34,833 nt of DNA from Actinomycetes bacterium (GTDB taxonomy: Bacteria > Actinomycetota > CADDZG01 > JAHWKV01). The position numbers and the translations under genes are program-made. The notes under the pieces are model-generated. The model worked only from the letters and a program-made list of their open reading frames with translations, made no database searches and was not told where the DNA came from. Shown one piece after another: positions 8,846 through 14,837 of this stretch. Numbering within the stretch: position 1 is the stretch's first letter; each line of letters opens with the position of its first letter. The DNA is taken from positions 1 to 34,833 of the forward strand of contig JAJCYE010000114.1 of the NCBI GenBank assembly GCA_029263075.1. The letters are read 5' to 3'.

Positions 8846-8870
8846 AGGGGCCGGCTATCCGCCGGCCCCT
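8846..8870 (+). terminator. Strong hairpin after YceI, originally shared with HxlR
   Basis: AGGGGCCGGC, loop TATCC, GCCGGCCCCT: a perfect 10-bp stem 15 bp after the YceI stop. There is no T-tract, as is common in GC-rich genomes. The right half of this hairpin, without the left arm, recurs next to the intact HxlR gene at about 10246-10260, which marks the edge of the insertion described elsewhere. Confidence 0.7.
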
Positions 8871-8908
8871 GGCGCTCCTAGTCCCGGCCATGTTGCAAAA
8901 CGGGTTAC

Positions 8909-9021
8909 TTATTGAAGGGGTTCTGCCGGGACCAGCCACTCATCGGCCCACTCGGTCATGGCGTCGACCACCCGGGCCAGCGCCTTGCCCTTTTCCGTCA
9001 GGTGGTACTCAATTCGGACCG
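8909..9021 (-). pseudogene. 3' remnant of an HxlR-family regulator gene
   Basis: The minus strand reads the last 37 codons of an HxlR protein: VRIEYHLTEKGKALARVV and so on to WLVPAEPLQ and a TAA stop. It has no start and no DNA-binding domain. Its 8925-9021 part is identical to the intact gene at 10301-10642, but the last codons differ (PAEPLQ here, PAKPLP there), as does the DNA after the stop. Because this copy still adjoins the complete terminator next to YceI, it is probably the original chromosomal 3' end, displaced when the intervening DNA arrived. Confidence 0.85.
8925..9021. repeat. 97-bp direct repeat, left copy
   Basis: Identical base for base to 10317-10413, same orientation, 1392 bp apart. 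It lies in the 3' part of the HxlR coding sequence. Weaker similarity continues to the left through the stop codon to the hairpin (about 8853). Consistent with an att-like site or the product of homologous recombination. Confidence 0.95.
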
Positions 9022-9095
9022 CTCTTGCGACACGTCCGACTTTCCGCCACGGCACGCGGGGCCGCAGAAAGCGCTATGGCGGCGCGTCATCGCGA

Positions 9096-9999
9096 TCACA
9101 GGGGCCGAGCTGTGTCGAATCGATCGAACCATTCATCTAGGACGATTGGAGCCTGTCTAATACCGATGCCCTGTTGCTCTACTAGCTCGCACAAGCGGTC
9201 GCCGTCGATAAGATTGACCATTGGCGTCGCGGCCGTAGAGGCCCGCCGGGCAGCCGATGTAAACCTGCCCAGGGTAACCAGAACGGCTCGTTCGGCCCCC
9301 GCGGCCGCCGCGTCCCGCTGAAACAGGGCCACGACTTCCCTTCCCACCGCCGAGGTCGGGTCATAGCGTTTTGCCTGAACCGCGACCCGCGACGAGAGTA
9401 CCGGACTGATGGGCGCTAAACCGATGCCGTCGATTCCCTCGTCCCCCGAGCCTCCTACCCTTTCTAACTCCATCCCGTAGGTCTTGAGCAGATAGATCAC
9501 GAACTCCTCGAAACCCTGTGGCGTCAGGCGGTGTAGGCGGCTGAGCAACACCTCCCTCCAGTCGTCCTGATCCCTGGAGTCCTCGGCCGCGTCCGGTTCA
9601 GCGATTGCCGGCCCCTTGGGGCCTGCGGGTCCCGACCGTTTACGTTCGTCCCTGACTTTCCGATCAAGCACCTTAATCTCGTGGCGGGCCTTATCTTCAG
9701 GCAGAGCCAAGATCGTGCGCCCGCGGGCGGTCAACACAAACAGCCCTCGGCGAGGGCGGTCGAGCGCGCCACCCAGAGTCGCGTATGAACGAGCCCAGTC
9801 AATGCGATCAACCAAAACTGGTTTCGACCGACTTTCGTAGGTGAGCCTCAATTGCTCGTCGGTAGCTTCTACTAACGTCAGTACTTGCGCCGTGATCTCC
9901 CTTGCCTGCCCAGACCCCCCCCAGTTGGGCAACCGCTACCAGGGTGAGATAGATGAGATCCTGGTAGGTGGGCAGCCCCCGTCGGGCATCGTCGATCAT
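9096..9999 (-). CDS. mrr: Mrr-family restriction endonuclease, frameshifted at a G8 tract
   Basis: Two frames join into one Mrr protein of 300 residues. The first (start ATG at 9999) gives RRGLPTYQDLIYLTLVAVA QLGG, the Mrr N-terminal winged-helix start. The second (ORF 9096-9932) gives GSGQAREITAQ and everything after. They meet in a run of eight G (plus-strand C at 9905-9912); with seven G the frame would be continuous. The C-terminal nuclease domain has FEEFVIYLLKTYG, GSGDEGIDG and VQAKRYD, i.e. the D-x(n)-QxK active site of Mrr-like PD-(D/E)XK enzymes. E. coli Mrr cuts methylated DNA and has about the same length. The ATG overlaps the stop of an upstream gene fragment by 4 bp (ATGA). As written, the product is truncated; slippage, phase variation, decay or a homopolymer error are the options. 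Confidence 0.85.
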
Positions 10000-10220
10000 C
10001 TGGGCAGTCTTTCACGAATTTCGGCAGGCACAACTTCGTCGAACCGGCCCAACTCCGTACCCCGGACCAGCGGGCTAGGGCCCCCATTTGTGCACTTGGC
10101 GGACTGCCCCAGATGGCACGGGTCGAGATTCCCGAGCGGGCCGGGGCGGACGTTTGCGACAATGACATATGCGATGCCTCTGCGGGGCGTCCGGGTCGTA
10201 GACTTCGCCCGAGTCCATGA
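9996..10220 (-). pseudogene. 3' end of an unknown gene coupled to mrr, truncated
   Basis: An open frame of 74 codons without any usable start ends in a TGA that overlaps the mrr ATG by 4 bp (ATGA), as in a translationally coupled operon. The part nearest the stop looks like real protein: GIAYVIVANVRPGPLGNLD, two Cys in CHLGQSAKC, and a charged end ELGRFDEVVPAEIRERLPR. The upstream 15 codons look like noise. It was missed by the ORF track because it lacks a start. I read it as the C-terminus of a gene cut off by the insert boundary near 10180-10245. I do not recognise the family. Being upstream of a restriction nuclease, it could have been a specificity, methyltransferase or regulatory protein, but nothing shows that. 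Confidence 0.45.
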
Positions 10221-10300
10221 TCATCACCGCGTCGGCCCACGGGCTATCCGCCGGCCCCTTTGACGTTCCTAGGCCCGGCTATTTTGCAATCGGGGGTTAC

Positions 10301-10642
10301 CTACGGGAGCGGCTTGGCCGGGACCAGCCACTCATCGGCCCACTCGGTCATGGCGTCGACCACCCGGGCCAGCGCCTTGCCCTTTTCCGTCAGGTGGTAC
10401 TCAATTCGGACCGGGGTTTCGGCGAAGACCTGCCGGGTGAGGATGCCCTCATCCTCCAGGTCCTTCAGCCGCTTGGAGAGGACCCGGTCGGTAATTCCGT
10501 CGATCGCCTGCCGGATCTCGCTGAACCTGGTGGCCCCGCCCAACATCGCCCTCACCACCGCGCCGGCCCACCGGCTCCCGATGATCTGTGCCGCCCGGTT
10601 GTAGGTCGGACAACTCGTTGGGCCACCTTCGGTTTCCGACAT
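10301..10642 (-). CDS. HxlR-family transcriptional regulator
   Basis: 113 residues, the usual length, ATG preceded by AAGGAA. The pattern is clear: conserved Cys11 in SCPTY, IIGSRWAGAVVRAML (helix 2), RFSEIRQAIDGITDRVLSKRL (winged-helix DNA recognition), DLEDEGILTRQ, and EYHLTEKGKAL with a C-terminal helix ending ADEWLVPAKPLP. HxlR proteins are dimeric winged-helix regulators that often sense electrophiles, formaldehyde or quinones through the N-terminal Cys. Its last third is duplicated at 8909-9021. The universal stress gene lies upstream on the same strand with 65 bp between. The original neighbour downstream was YceI, facing it. Confidence 0.93.
   Translation of the reverse strand: MSETEGGPTSCPTYNRAAQIIGSRWAGAVVRAMLGGATRFSEIRQAIDGITDRVLSKRLKDLEDEGILTRQVFAETPVRIEYHLTEKGKALARVVDAMTEWADEWLVPAKPLP
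10317..10413. repeat. 97-bp direct repeat, right copy
   Basis: Identical to 8925-9021 and in the same orientation. Here it is part of the intact HxlR gene. The DNA beyond it towards the stop codon differs from the left copy by many substitutions, and the adjoining terminator has lost its left arm. Confidence 0.95.
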
Positions 10643-10707
10643 CCGAGTTCCTTCTTGGAGACGCTGGCGTGCTCGGGAAGCACCTATTGAAAGGTTAGCT
10701 TCTCACC

Positions 10708-11259
10708 CTAGCCTAAGCCCGGTTCCGCGACCCCGAAAGCCGAGACCACCGAAGTGCGCCGCTCCGGGCGGACCGTTTCACGAACCGCCCCAAGCTGGGG
10801 GACGACGACCACCGGAACGATAGACCTCTTGAGCAGGTTGTCCGCCACGCTCCCAAGGAACCACCTGCCCAGCCCGTTGTGATGGCCGACGACTATCAAG
10901 TCGGCACCCCAGTCGGATGCCTCCTCAAGGATCTCATCGGGCGGGGAACCGAAACGCTGCTTGGTGCTGATCCTGGCTCCCGAACCCTCCAGGATCCTCA
11001 AGGTGATCTGGTGATCCCCGGGATCCGGCGAACTGTGGGCCCGGCTTCCCAGACCGCTCCACGGGCCGTCGCTGTGCAACTGGTACGGCCTGACGTTGAG
11101 GATCCTCACCCTTGAACCATCGGGCAACACGCGCTGCAGGAACTCGGCCGCTTCAAAAGGGGGGCTGCCCGGCTCCACCACCAGCAGCGCCCGGACCCCC
11201 GGTTGCGGGTCGGACGACGCCTTGTTCTGTTCTTCGTCGACGGCGTGTATCAACTTCAT
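10708..11259 (-). CDS. Universal stress protein (UspA family)
   Basis: 183 residues, ATG with a strong GAGGAGGT ribosome site. It is a single Usp domain: a first strand ALLVVEPGSPPFEAAEF, a long variable middle, and the C-terminal half GSPPDEILEEASDWGADLIVVG followed by HHNGLGRWFLGSVADNLL and VPVVVV. The second half holds the nucleotide-binding G-x2-G-x9-G(S/T) motif (G-HHN-G-LGRWFL-GS), so ATP binding is plausible. An N-terminal extension of about 20 residues and a C-terminal tail of about 25 residues are unusual in length but carry no recognisable domain. Usp proteins help cells survive stress by unclear mechanisms. It is divergent from pepE, with palindromes in between. Confidence 0.88.
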   Translation of the reverse strand: MKLIHAVDEEQNKASSDPQPGVRALLVVEPGSPPFEAAEFLQRVLPDGSRVRILNVRPYQLHSDGPWSGLGSRAHSSPDPGDHQITLRILEGSGARISTKQRFGSPPDEILEEASDWGADLIVVGHHNGLGRWFLGSVADNLLKRSIVPVVVVPQLGAVRETVRPERRTSVVSAFGVAEPGLG

Positions 11260-11325
11260 CGGACCTCCTCAGACCGGACGGATCTCAGTTGTACTCCCTT
11301 GGAGCAACAAAAGAACGTGCCTTTC

Positions 11326-11352
11326 GGCCCCCAACTTGGGGGCCATATGGCC
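11326..11352. promoter_or_regulatory. Two abutting palindromes between usp and pepE
   Basis: GGCCCCCAA-C-TTGGGGGCC (11326-11344, 9-bp arms) overlaps GGCCATATGGCC (11341-11352, perfect 12-bp palindrome). A further GGCC occurs 6 bp on. They lie in the 172-bp space between two divergent starts, about 70-90 bp from each. They could be operators or a transcription-blocking hairpin. The regulator is unknown. Confidence 0.45.
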
Positions 11353-11431
11353 TGAACCGGCCATGGGAATCGACCCGACCCCAGCGGGCATTGGGATCCC
11401 CGGAAAACGGGTGCCCGCCTAGACTGGGGCC

Positions 11432-12151
11432 ATGCGCCTACTACTGGGAAGCGGAGGGTTCCGGACCCCCGACCGCAAGGACCTGCTGATTGAGCAGATG
11501 CGGTCGTTCTTTGGCCCGATCGACCGGCTACTGTTCGTTCCCTACGCCTTGGCCGATCACGACCGGTACCTCGAGGTGATGGCCGAAAGGGGGCTGCACG
11601 CCGGCCTTGAACTCCAGGGCATCCACCGGGAGCCCGACCCGGCGGTGGCCGTCCGGACCGCCGACGCGATCTACGTGGGCGGAGGAAACTCGTTCCGGCT
11701 GTTGCACGACCTGTACAAAAACAACCTCATCGAGGTCATCCGGGAACGGGTCCGGGATGGGATGCCCTACATGGGAGTCAGCGCCGGCACCAACATGGCC
11801 TGCCCCACCCTCATGACAACCAACGACATGCCCATCGTCCGGCCGCCCAGCTTTGAGGCTTTGGGCCTGATTCCCTATCAGATCAACCCCCACTACTTCT
11901 CCGGCGACACCTATGTGCCGGATGGCGAGGGATACCGGCAACACTTCGGGGAAACCCGCGACGATCGGATCCGCGAATACCACGAGATGAACAGCACCCC
12001 GGTTGTCGGACTGAGGGAGGGCAGCCTCATCCGAATCGAACATGACGGCCACCGGCTGATCGGGGCCGGAGCCCGGCTGTTCAGCAGGGGCCTGGCTCCC
12101 CAAGACATCGAGCCCGAAGAGTCGGTTTGGCCGTTCCCGCAGCGTCCTTAG
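11432..12151 (+). CDS. pepE: Dipeptidase E (alpha-aspartyl dipeptidase, S51)
   Basis: 239 residues against 229 in E. coli PepE. It hydrolyses dipeptides with N-terminal Asp in the cytoplasm. The nucleophile is Ser117 in GVSAGTN, and His154 in QINPHYF matches the catalytic His; the invariant blocks YVGGGNSF, MACPTLMTTNDMPIV and GETRDDRI are all present. The offset of three residues from the E. coli numbering is constant across the motifs, so the start ATG at 11432 is well supported although its ribosome site is weak. It stands alone on the plus strand, divergent from the universal stress gene. No signal peptide. Confidence 0.93.
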   Translation: MRLLLGSGGFRTPDRKDLLIEQMRSFFGPIDRLLFVPYALADHDRYLEVMAERGLHAGLELQGIHREPDPAVAVRTADAIYVGGGNSFRLLHDLYKNNLIEVIRERVRDGMPYMGVSAGTNMACPTLMTTNDMPIVRPPSFEALGLIPYQINPHYFSGDTYVPDGEGYRQHFGETRDDRIREYHEMNSTPVVGLREGSLIRIEHDGHRLIGAGARLFSRGLAPQDIEPEESVWPFPQRP

Positions 12152-12221
12152 AATTCGAATAACTTTCTTGGTTCCCGGTGTCCCCCGCGCCGGTCGGCGA
12201 TGGTGTTCGACCTTTGAAAAC

Positions 12222-12238
12222 TGCCAACCCGGTTGGCA
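12222..12238. promoter_or_regulatory. Perfect palindrome upstream of zinc-ribbon gene
   Basis: TGCCAACC-C-GGTTGGCA: 8-bp arms around one base, 91-107 bp before the zinc-ribbon ATG and 71 bp after pepE. It could be a binding site for a dimeric regulator or a weak terminator of pepE. There is no T-tract after it. Confidence 0.4.
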
Positions 12239-12328
12239 CACGTGCGTGCAGGTTTACTTCAAGTGATGTGAGGTGCAAATTTGAACCGAACCTCATCGAT
12301 CGACCACCACTCCAAGAAAAGTCCACTG

Positions 12329-12487
12329 ATGCGCTGCCCGACCTGCGAAACCCCGGCCAGCGCCGCTTCCCGATACTGCGGCTCATGCGGCTGCGACCTC
12401 TCACCCCAAAGCGAGTACTCCTGGCACGAAGACCGCATCGGTCTGTGGCCCCTGAGTTCCATCGGTTGGGAGACCGGAAGGGCCTGA
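12329..12487 (+). CDS. Small zinc-ribbon protein
   Basis: 52 residues from the ATG at 12329; the ORF track begins 16 codons earlier at a TTG with no better signal. The N-terminus MRCPTCETPASAASRYCGSC holds two C-x2-C knuckles 12 residues apart, a typical zinc ribbon of the 'double-zinc/zinc-ribbon_3' kind that binds one zinc ion. A further Cys follows two residues later (CGCDLSPQ). The rest (about 28 residues) has no recognised fold. Usually such ribbons head longer proteins, so this may be a free-standing adaptor or a truncated gene. The next gene is an Rrf2 regulator 81 bp downstream. Confidence 0.5.
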   Translation: MRCPTCETPASAASRYCGSCGCDLSPQSEYSWHEDRIGLWPLSSIGWETGRA

Positions 12488-12568
12488 GTCCGCCGGCCTA
12501 CAGGAATCCATCGACCTCAAACCCACGCCCATCAGGTGACCGCCGCCCGCGGTGGGCATAATGGGACC

Positions 12569-13039
12569 GTGCGAATCTCAGCAAAGGTTGACTACGCAGT
12601 AAAGGCCATGGCCCAGTTGGCGGCCGACACCACCGGCCACCCCGTCAAAGCCGATCTCATCGCCCGATCCCAGACCATCCCCCTCAAGTTCCTTCTCGGC
12701 ATCCTCAACGAGCTAAAGAGAGCGCGGCTCGTCCGCAGCCACCGCGGGCTGGAGGGGGGATACGAGTTGGCTTCGCCGGCCTCCGACATCACCATCGCCG
12801 ACGTCATCCGAGCCATCGACGGTCCGCTGGCCACAGTCAGGGATACCAGCTTCAAAGACTTGGTATACGAGGGACCCGCCGAAGGGATGCTGGAAATCTG
12901 GATGGCGGTCCGGGCCAGCCTGCGGTCGGTGCTGGAGAGGGTGACGCTTGCGGACCTTGCTTCGGGCAACCTCCCCCCGGAGGTCAAGGCGCTGGCGGCC
13001 CAGTACGAGTCCGACGTTCGATTCACCTCAACGACTTAG
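12569..13039 (+). CDS. Rrf2-family transcriptional regulator
   Basis: 156 residues from the GTG at 12569, where the family's conserved start VRISAKVDYAVKAMAQLA begins; the longer ORF from 12536 adds 11 residues with no family match. The winged-helix region (about 1-80) has KFLLGILNELKRARLVRSHRGLEGGYELA, the usual recognition helix and wing. The sensor part contains no Cys at all, so unlike IscR or NsrR it cannot hold an iron-sulfur cluster by the known three-Cys arrangement. It is more like CymR-type or other cluster-free members. Its target is unknown. The stop overlaps by 4 bp the stop of the convergent small ORF on the other strand. Confidence 0.9.
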   Translation: MRISAKVDYAVKAMAQLAADTTGHPVKADLIARSQTIPLKFLLGILNELKRARLVRSHRGLEGGYELASPASDITIADVIRAIDGPLATVRDTSFKDLVYEGPAEGMLEIWMAVRASLRSVLERVTLADLASGNLPPEVKALAAQYESDVRFTSTT

Positions 13040-13284
13040 TAGCTGGGAGGCTCCATCTTGGGGTCGTCGCCCGTGCGGGCCTGACAAACCTTGCACTTGT
13101 TCTTAGACTTCGACTCGTACCACCGCTCCTCGGTCACCTTGATCTCGCCCTCGTATCCGCACACCGGAGTGTTGTTCCGGGGCGATAGCGCATGTTCCTC
13201 AAGGTCGGCGTCTCCCAGCTTCCAAAAGGACGGGACCCCGGGAATGCTCGGGGGAAGCTGGCGTCCCAGCATGTAGTCGGTCAC
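13036..13284 (-). CDS. Small Cys-containing hypothetical protein
   Basis: 82 residues from a GTG start, convergent with the Rrf2 gene. I do not recognise a family. The C-terminal half has three Cys: one in TPVCGYEGEI and a C-x2-C in NKCKVCQA, spaced as if to bind a metal. In between lies a lysine-rich VTEERWYESKSKNKC. The composition is reasonable for a real protein, and the ORF fills the space between the Rrf2 gene and tRNA-Lys, but the ribosome site is weak. Confidence 0.5.
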   Translation of the reverse strand: MTDYMLGRQLPPSIPGVPSFWKLGDADLEEHALSPRNNTPVCGYEGEIKVTEERWYESKSKNKCKVCQARTGDDPKMEPPSY

Positions 13285-13342
13285 GGCCCCATGCTACTCC
13301 CGTGAGCGCTGGTGTCTATTCCGAATAAACTATGTACCGCTA

Positions 13343-13415
13343 GGGCCTCTAGCTCATCTGGTAGAGCATCGGACTTTTAATCCGAGTGTGCGGGGTTCGA
13401 GACCCCGGGGGCCCA
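13343..13415 (+). tRNA. tRNA-Lys (anticodon TTT)
   Basis: A 73-nt cloverleaf. The acceptor stem GGGCCTC pairs with GGGGCCC (one G-U), the D-arm is AGCTCATCTGGTAGAGC, the anticodon stem TCGGA/TCCGA holds loop CTTTTAA with anticodon TTT at 13376-13378, and the T-arm is GGGGTTCGAGACCCC. No encoded CCA; CTTTTT follows directly. The 3' side opens into a lower-GC region with two unknown genes, so this tRNA may have served as an integration site, although no repeat of its 3' end was found further on. Confidence 0.97.
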
Positions 13416-13552
13416 CTTTTTCAGACTTCTATCAACAATTCTGCCCGTTCGTAGGGGCGGCGGAAGTCAACGGCGAAAAAGTCGCCTGCGGATTCGTCTG
13501 CTCGTTCGATCCAGGATCATCGCTGCCAACAATAGAGCCGATCCCTGAGGGA

Positions 13553-14236
13553 TCACCATGCGTGCAGGGACTTAGGCTTAGTTCCCGGTACTCCCGAGGC
13601 TGGCGGAGACACAGACCATCCCAATTCGACAAGAGCCTCCGCCGCTTCGGATTGAAAGGCTCGCGTAATGGCGCCAACCTGCGTTCGACGCCACCGAGTT
13701 CGGCCGGCTTCAACCGCCTGCTTCCATTCCGGTTCCGAGTCGAAAAGGCACTCGACGATGAGGAACTGAATGACATCCTCCAGGCAAGGTCGCAAACGGG
13801 AACCACCAACCGGAATATGGAGAGCCGACATCTCGTGAGGCTTGCGATGACCCGCTCGCGACAGGAGGTGCGACAGTGCGCCCCTGTGTGCATGAACTTG
13901 GATATGGGCACCCGGACACTTGTTGGCTCCCCGCAGGTAGTCGAACCGGATTAGCGGAGTCTTGTCCACCGTGGCTACCAATCCAAACGTCGAACTATCG
14001 ATAGCCAGCCAAGTGCCTTCGGAATCGAGTTGGCAGTGCAACCTCACCTGAAGCGATGCAAGGTGTTCGCCTCCGATGTAAAGACGAACTTCCGAATCAG
14101 GCCTTACCAGCACCCGCTTGTCGAGAACCTCCGCAATGGCACCGGGTGCGGAGGGCAGGGACCGTTGAAGGAGTTCGGTTAAATCGCTAGCGAAATCCTT
14201 CGCTTGCTCAATGAGTGGATCATTCGCCGTAGTCAC
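13553..14236 (-). CDS. Conserved hypothetical protein (downstream partner of a two-gene unit)
   Basis: 227 residues from a GTG start inside the end of the upstream ORF (17-bp overlap), so probably translationally coupled. I do not know a named function. The middle has WLAIDSSTFGLVATVDKTPLIRFD and a His-rich HIQVHAHRGALSHLL. The C-terminal half has HIPVGGSRLRPCLEDVIQFL and WRRTQVGAITRA, which look like well-conserved motifs. I have the impression of a recurring actinobacterial hypothetical family, but cannot name it. It has no membrane segments or signal peptide. GC is visibly lower than in the neighbours, and it lies 137 bp behind tRNA-Lys in opposite orientation. Confidence 0.75.
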   Translation of the reverse strand: MTTANDPLIEQAKDFASDLTELLQRSLPSAPGAIAEVLDKRVLVRPDSEVRLYIGGEHLASLQVRLHCQLDSEGTWLAIDSSTFGLVATVDKTPLIRFDYLRGANKCPGAHIQVHAHRGALSHLLSRAGHRKPHEMSALHIPVGGSRLRPCLEDVIQFLIVECLFDSEPEWKQAVEAGRTRWRRTQVGAITRAFQSEAAEALVELGWSVSPPASGVPGTKPKSLHAW

Positions 14237-14681
14237 CGAGAAGGAAGCCTATATCTCGTAGATCCTGCCACGCTTCCCATTCGTATCCGACAAGGCTCCC
14301 GGCGCTCGCTCTCTCGGTCAGTTCTGTGAGCGAAATGCCGAGCCGACCCAACACCTCCTTGCGACGAAGTTCAAGTTCTTCGCGGGAAACCTCGACAACC
14401 CGACCGCTCGCCATTTTCTCAACCCTTGTCAAGACTGCTCTCCCATCCCGGAATCCTACCAATGTAATCGTCCCATTCAGAGATGCACTAAGTACTTCTT
14501 GAAGAGTGACAGGGGGGTATGACAGGAATGAGGTAAGAGCGGTTGTTCTACGGTCCTTCTGTTCGGCGGTCCTGAGGACCTTCCGCAAAAGCTCAAGATC
14601 GTAGGAGGCCAGGACTCTAGGTCGCTGAAGGAGGTCAATGCCTCTCAGGAATTGATCGATTGGGCGGAAAGACGGCCGCAA
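14220..14681 (-). CDS. Hypothetical protein (upstream partner of a two-gene unit)
   Basis: 153 residues from a TTG start; an in-frame stop lies just upstream, so the start cannot be much earlier. Unknown family. It begins with an amphipathic RPIDQFLRGIDLLQRPRVL, contains a small beta section NGTITLVGFRDGRAVLTRVE, then a helical EVSREELELRRKEVLGRLGISLTELTE that could be a helix-turn-helix or a coiled segment, and ends in LVGYEWEAWQDLRDIGFLL. The stop overlaps the next gene's start. Some stretches here fall to about 43-57 % GC, against above 60 % in flanking genes, suggesting transfer. A two-gene defence or toxin-antitoxin unit is possible but not shown. Confidence 0.65.
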   Translation of the reverse strand: MRPSFRPIDQFLRGIDLLQRPRVLASYDLELLRKVLRTAEQKDRRTTALTSFLSYPPVTLQEVLSASLNGTITLVGFRDGRAVLTRVEKMASGRVVEVSREELELRRKEVLGRLGISLTELTERASAGSLVGYEWEAWQDLRDIGFLLGDYGE

Positions 14682-14837
14682 GCACTCTGATTCGTCTCAC
14701 CCGGCCTCGCCGGAGACGACCCGGGAGGATAGGCGCAACACCCGGCCTCGTGGTCGCCCTACATCAATGATTCGGGGTCTTCAGGCCGGACAGGATCACC
14801 GGCCAAACTGCGGATCGGCCCGCGGGTTGTCCCGCTC

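Larger units (their letters stand above)
9022..10316. mobile_element. Small insert flanked by HxlR 3'-end repeats
   Basis: This stretch lies between the two 97-bp copies and separates YceI and HxlR, which otherwise would share one terminator. It holds an Mrr nuclease gene and the tail of a coupled upstream gene, both on the minus strand. No integrase or transposase is visible. The pattern (intact gene on one side, displaced gene end on the other, element-specific 3' codons) is what site-specific integration into a gene's 3' end produces. Other explanations are a tandem duplication with later replacement, or a misassembly of strain variants. Confidence 0.5.

Noticed and set aside
8912-9321. 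Plus-strand ORFs across the HxlR remnant (8890-9321 and 8912-9160)
   Set aside because: They are shadows of the HxlR and mrr coding strands; similar peptides recur at 10217-10690 only because of the DNA repeat.
13388-13954. 188-residue plus-strand ORF after tRNA-Lys
   Set aside because: Antisense to the better-supported 227-residue gene and without family resemblance.
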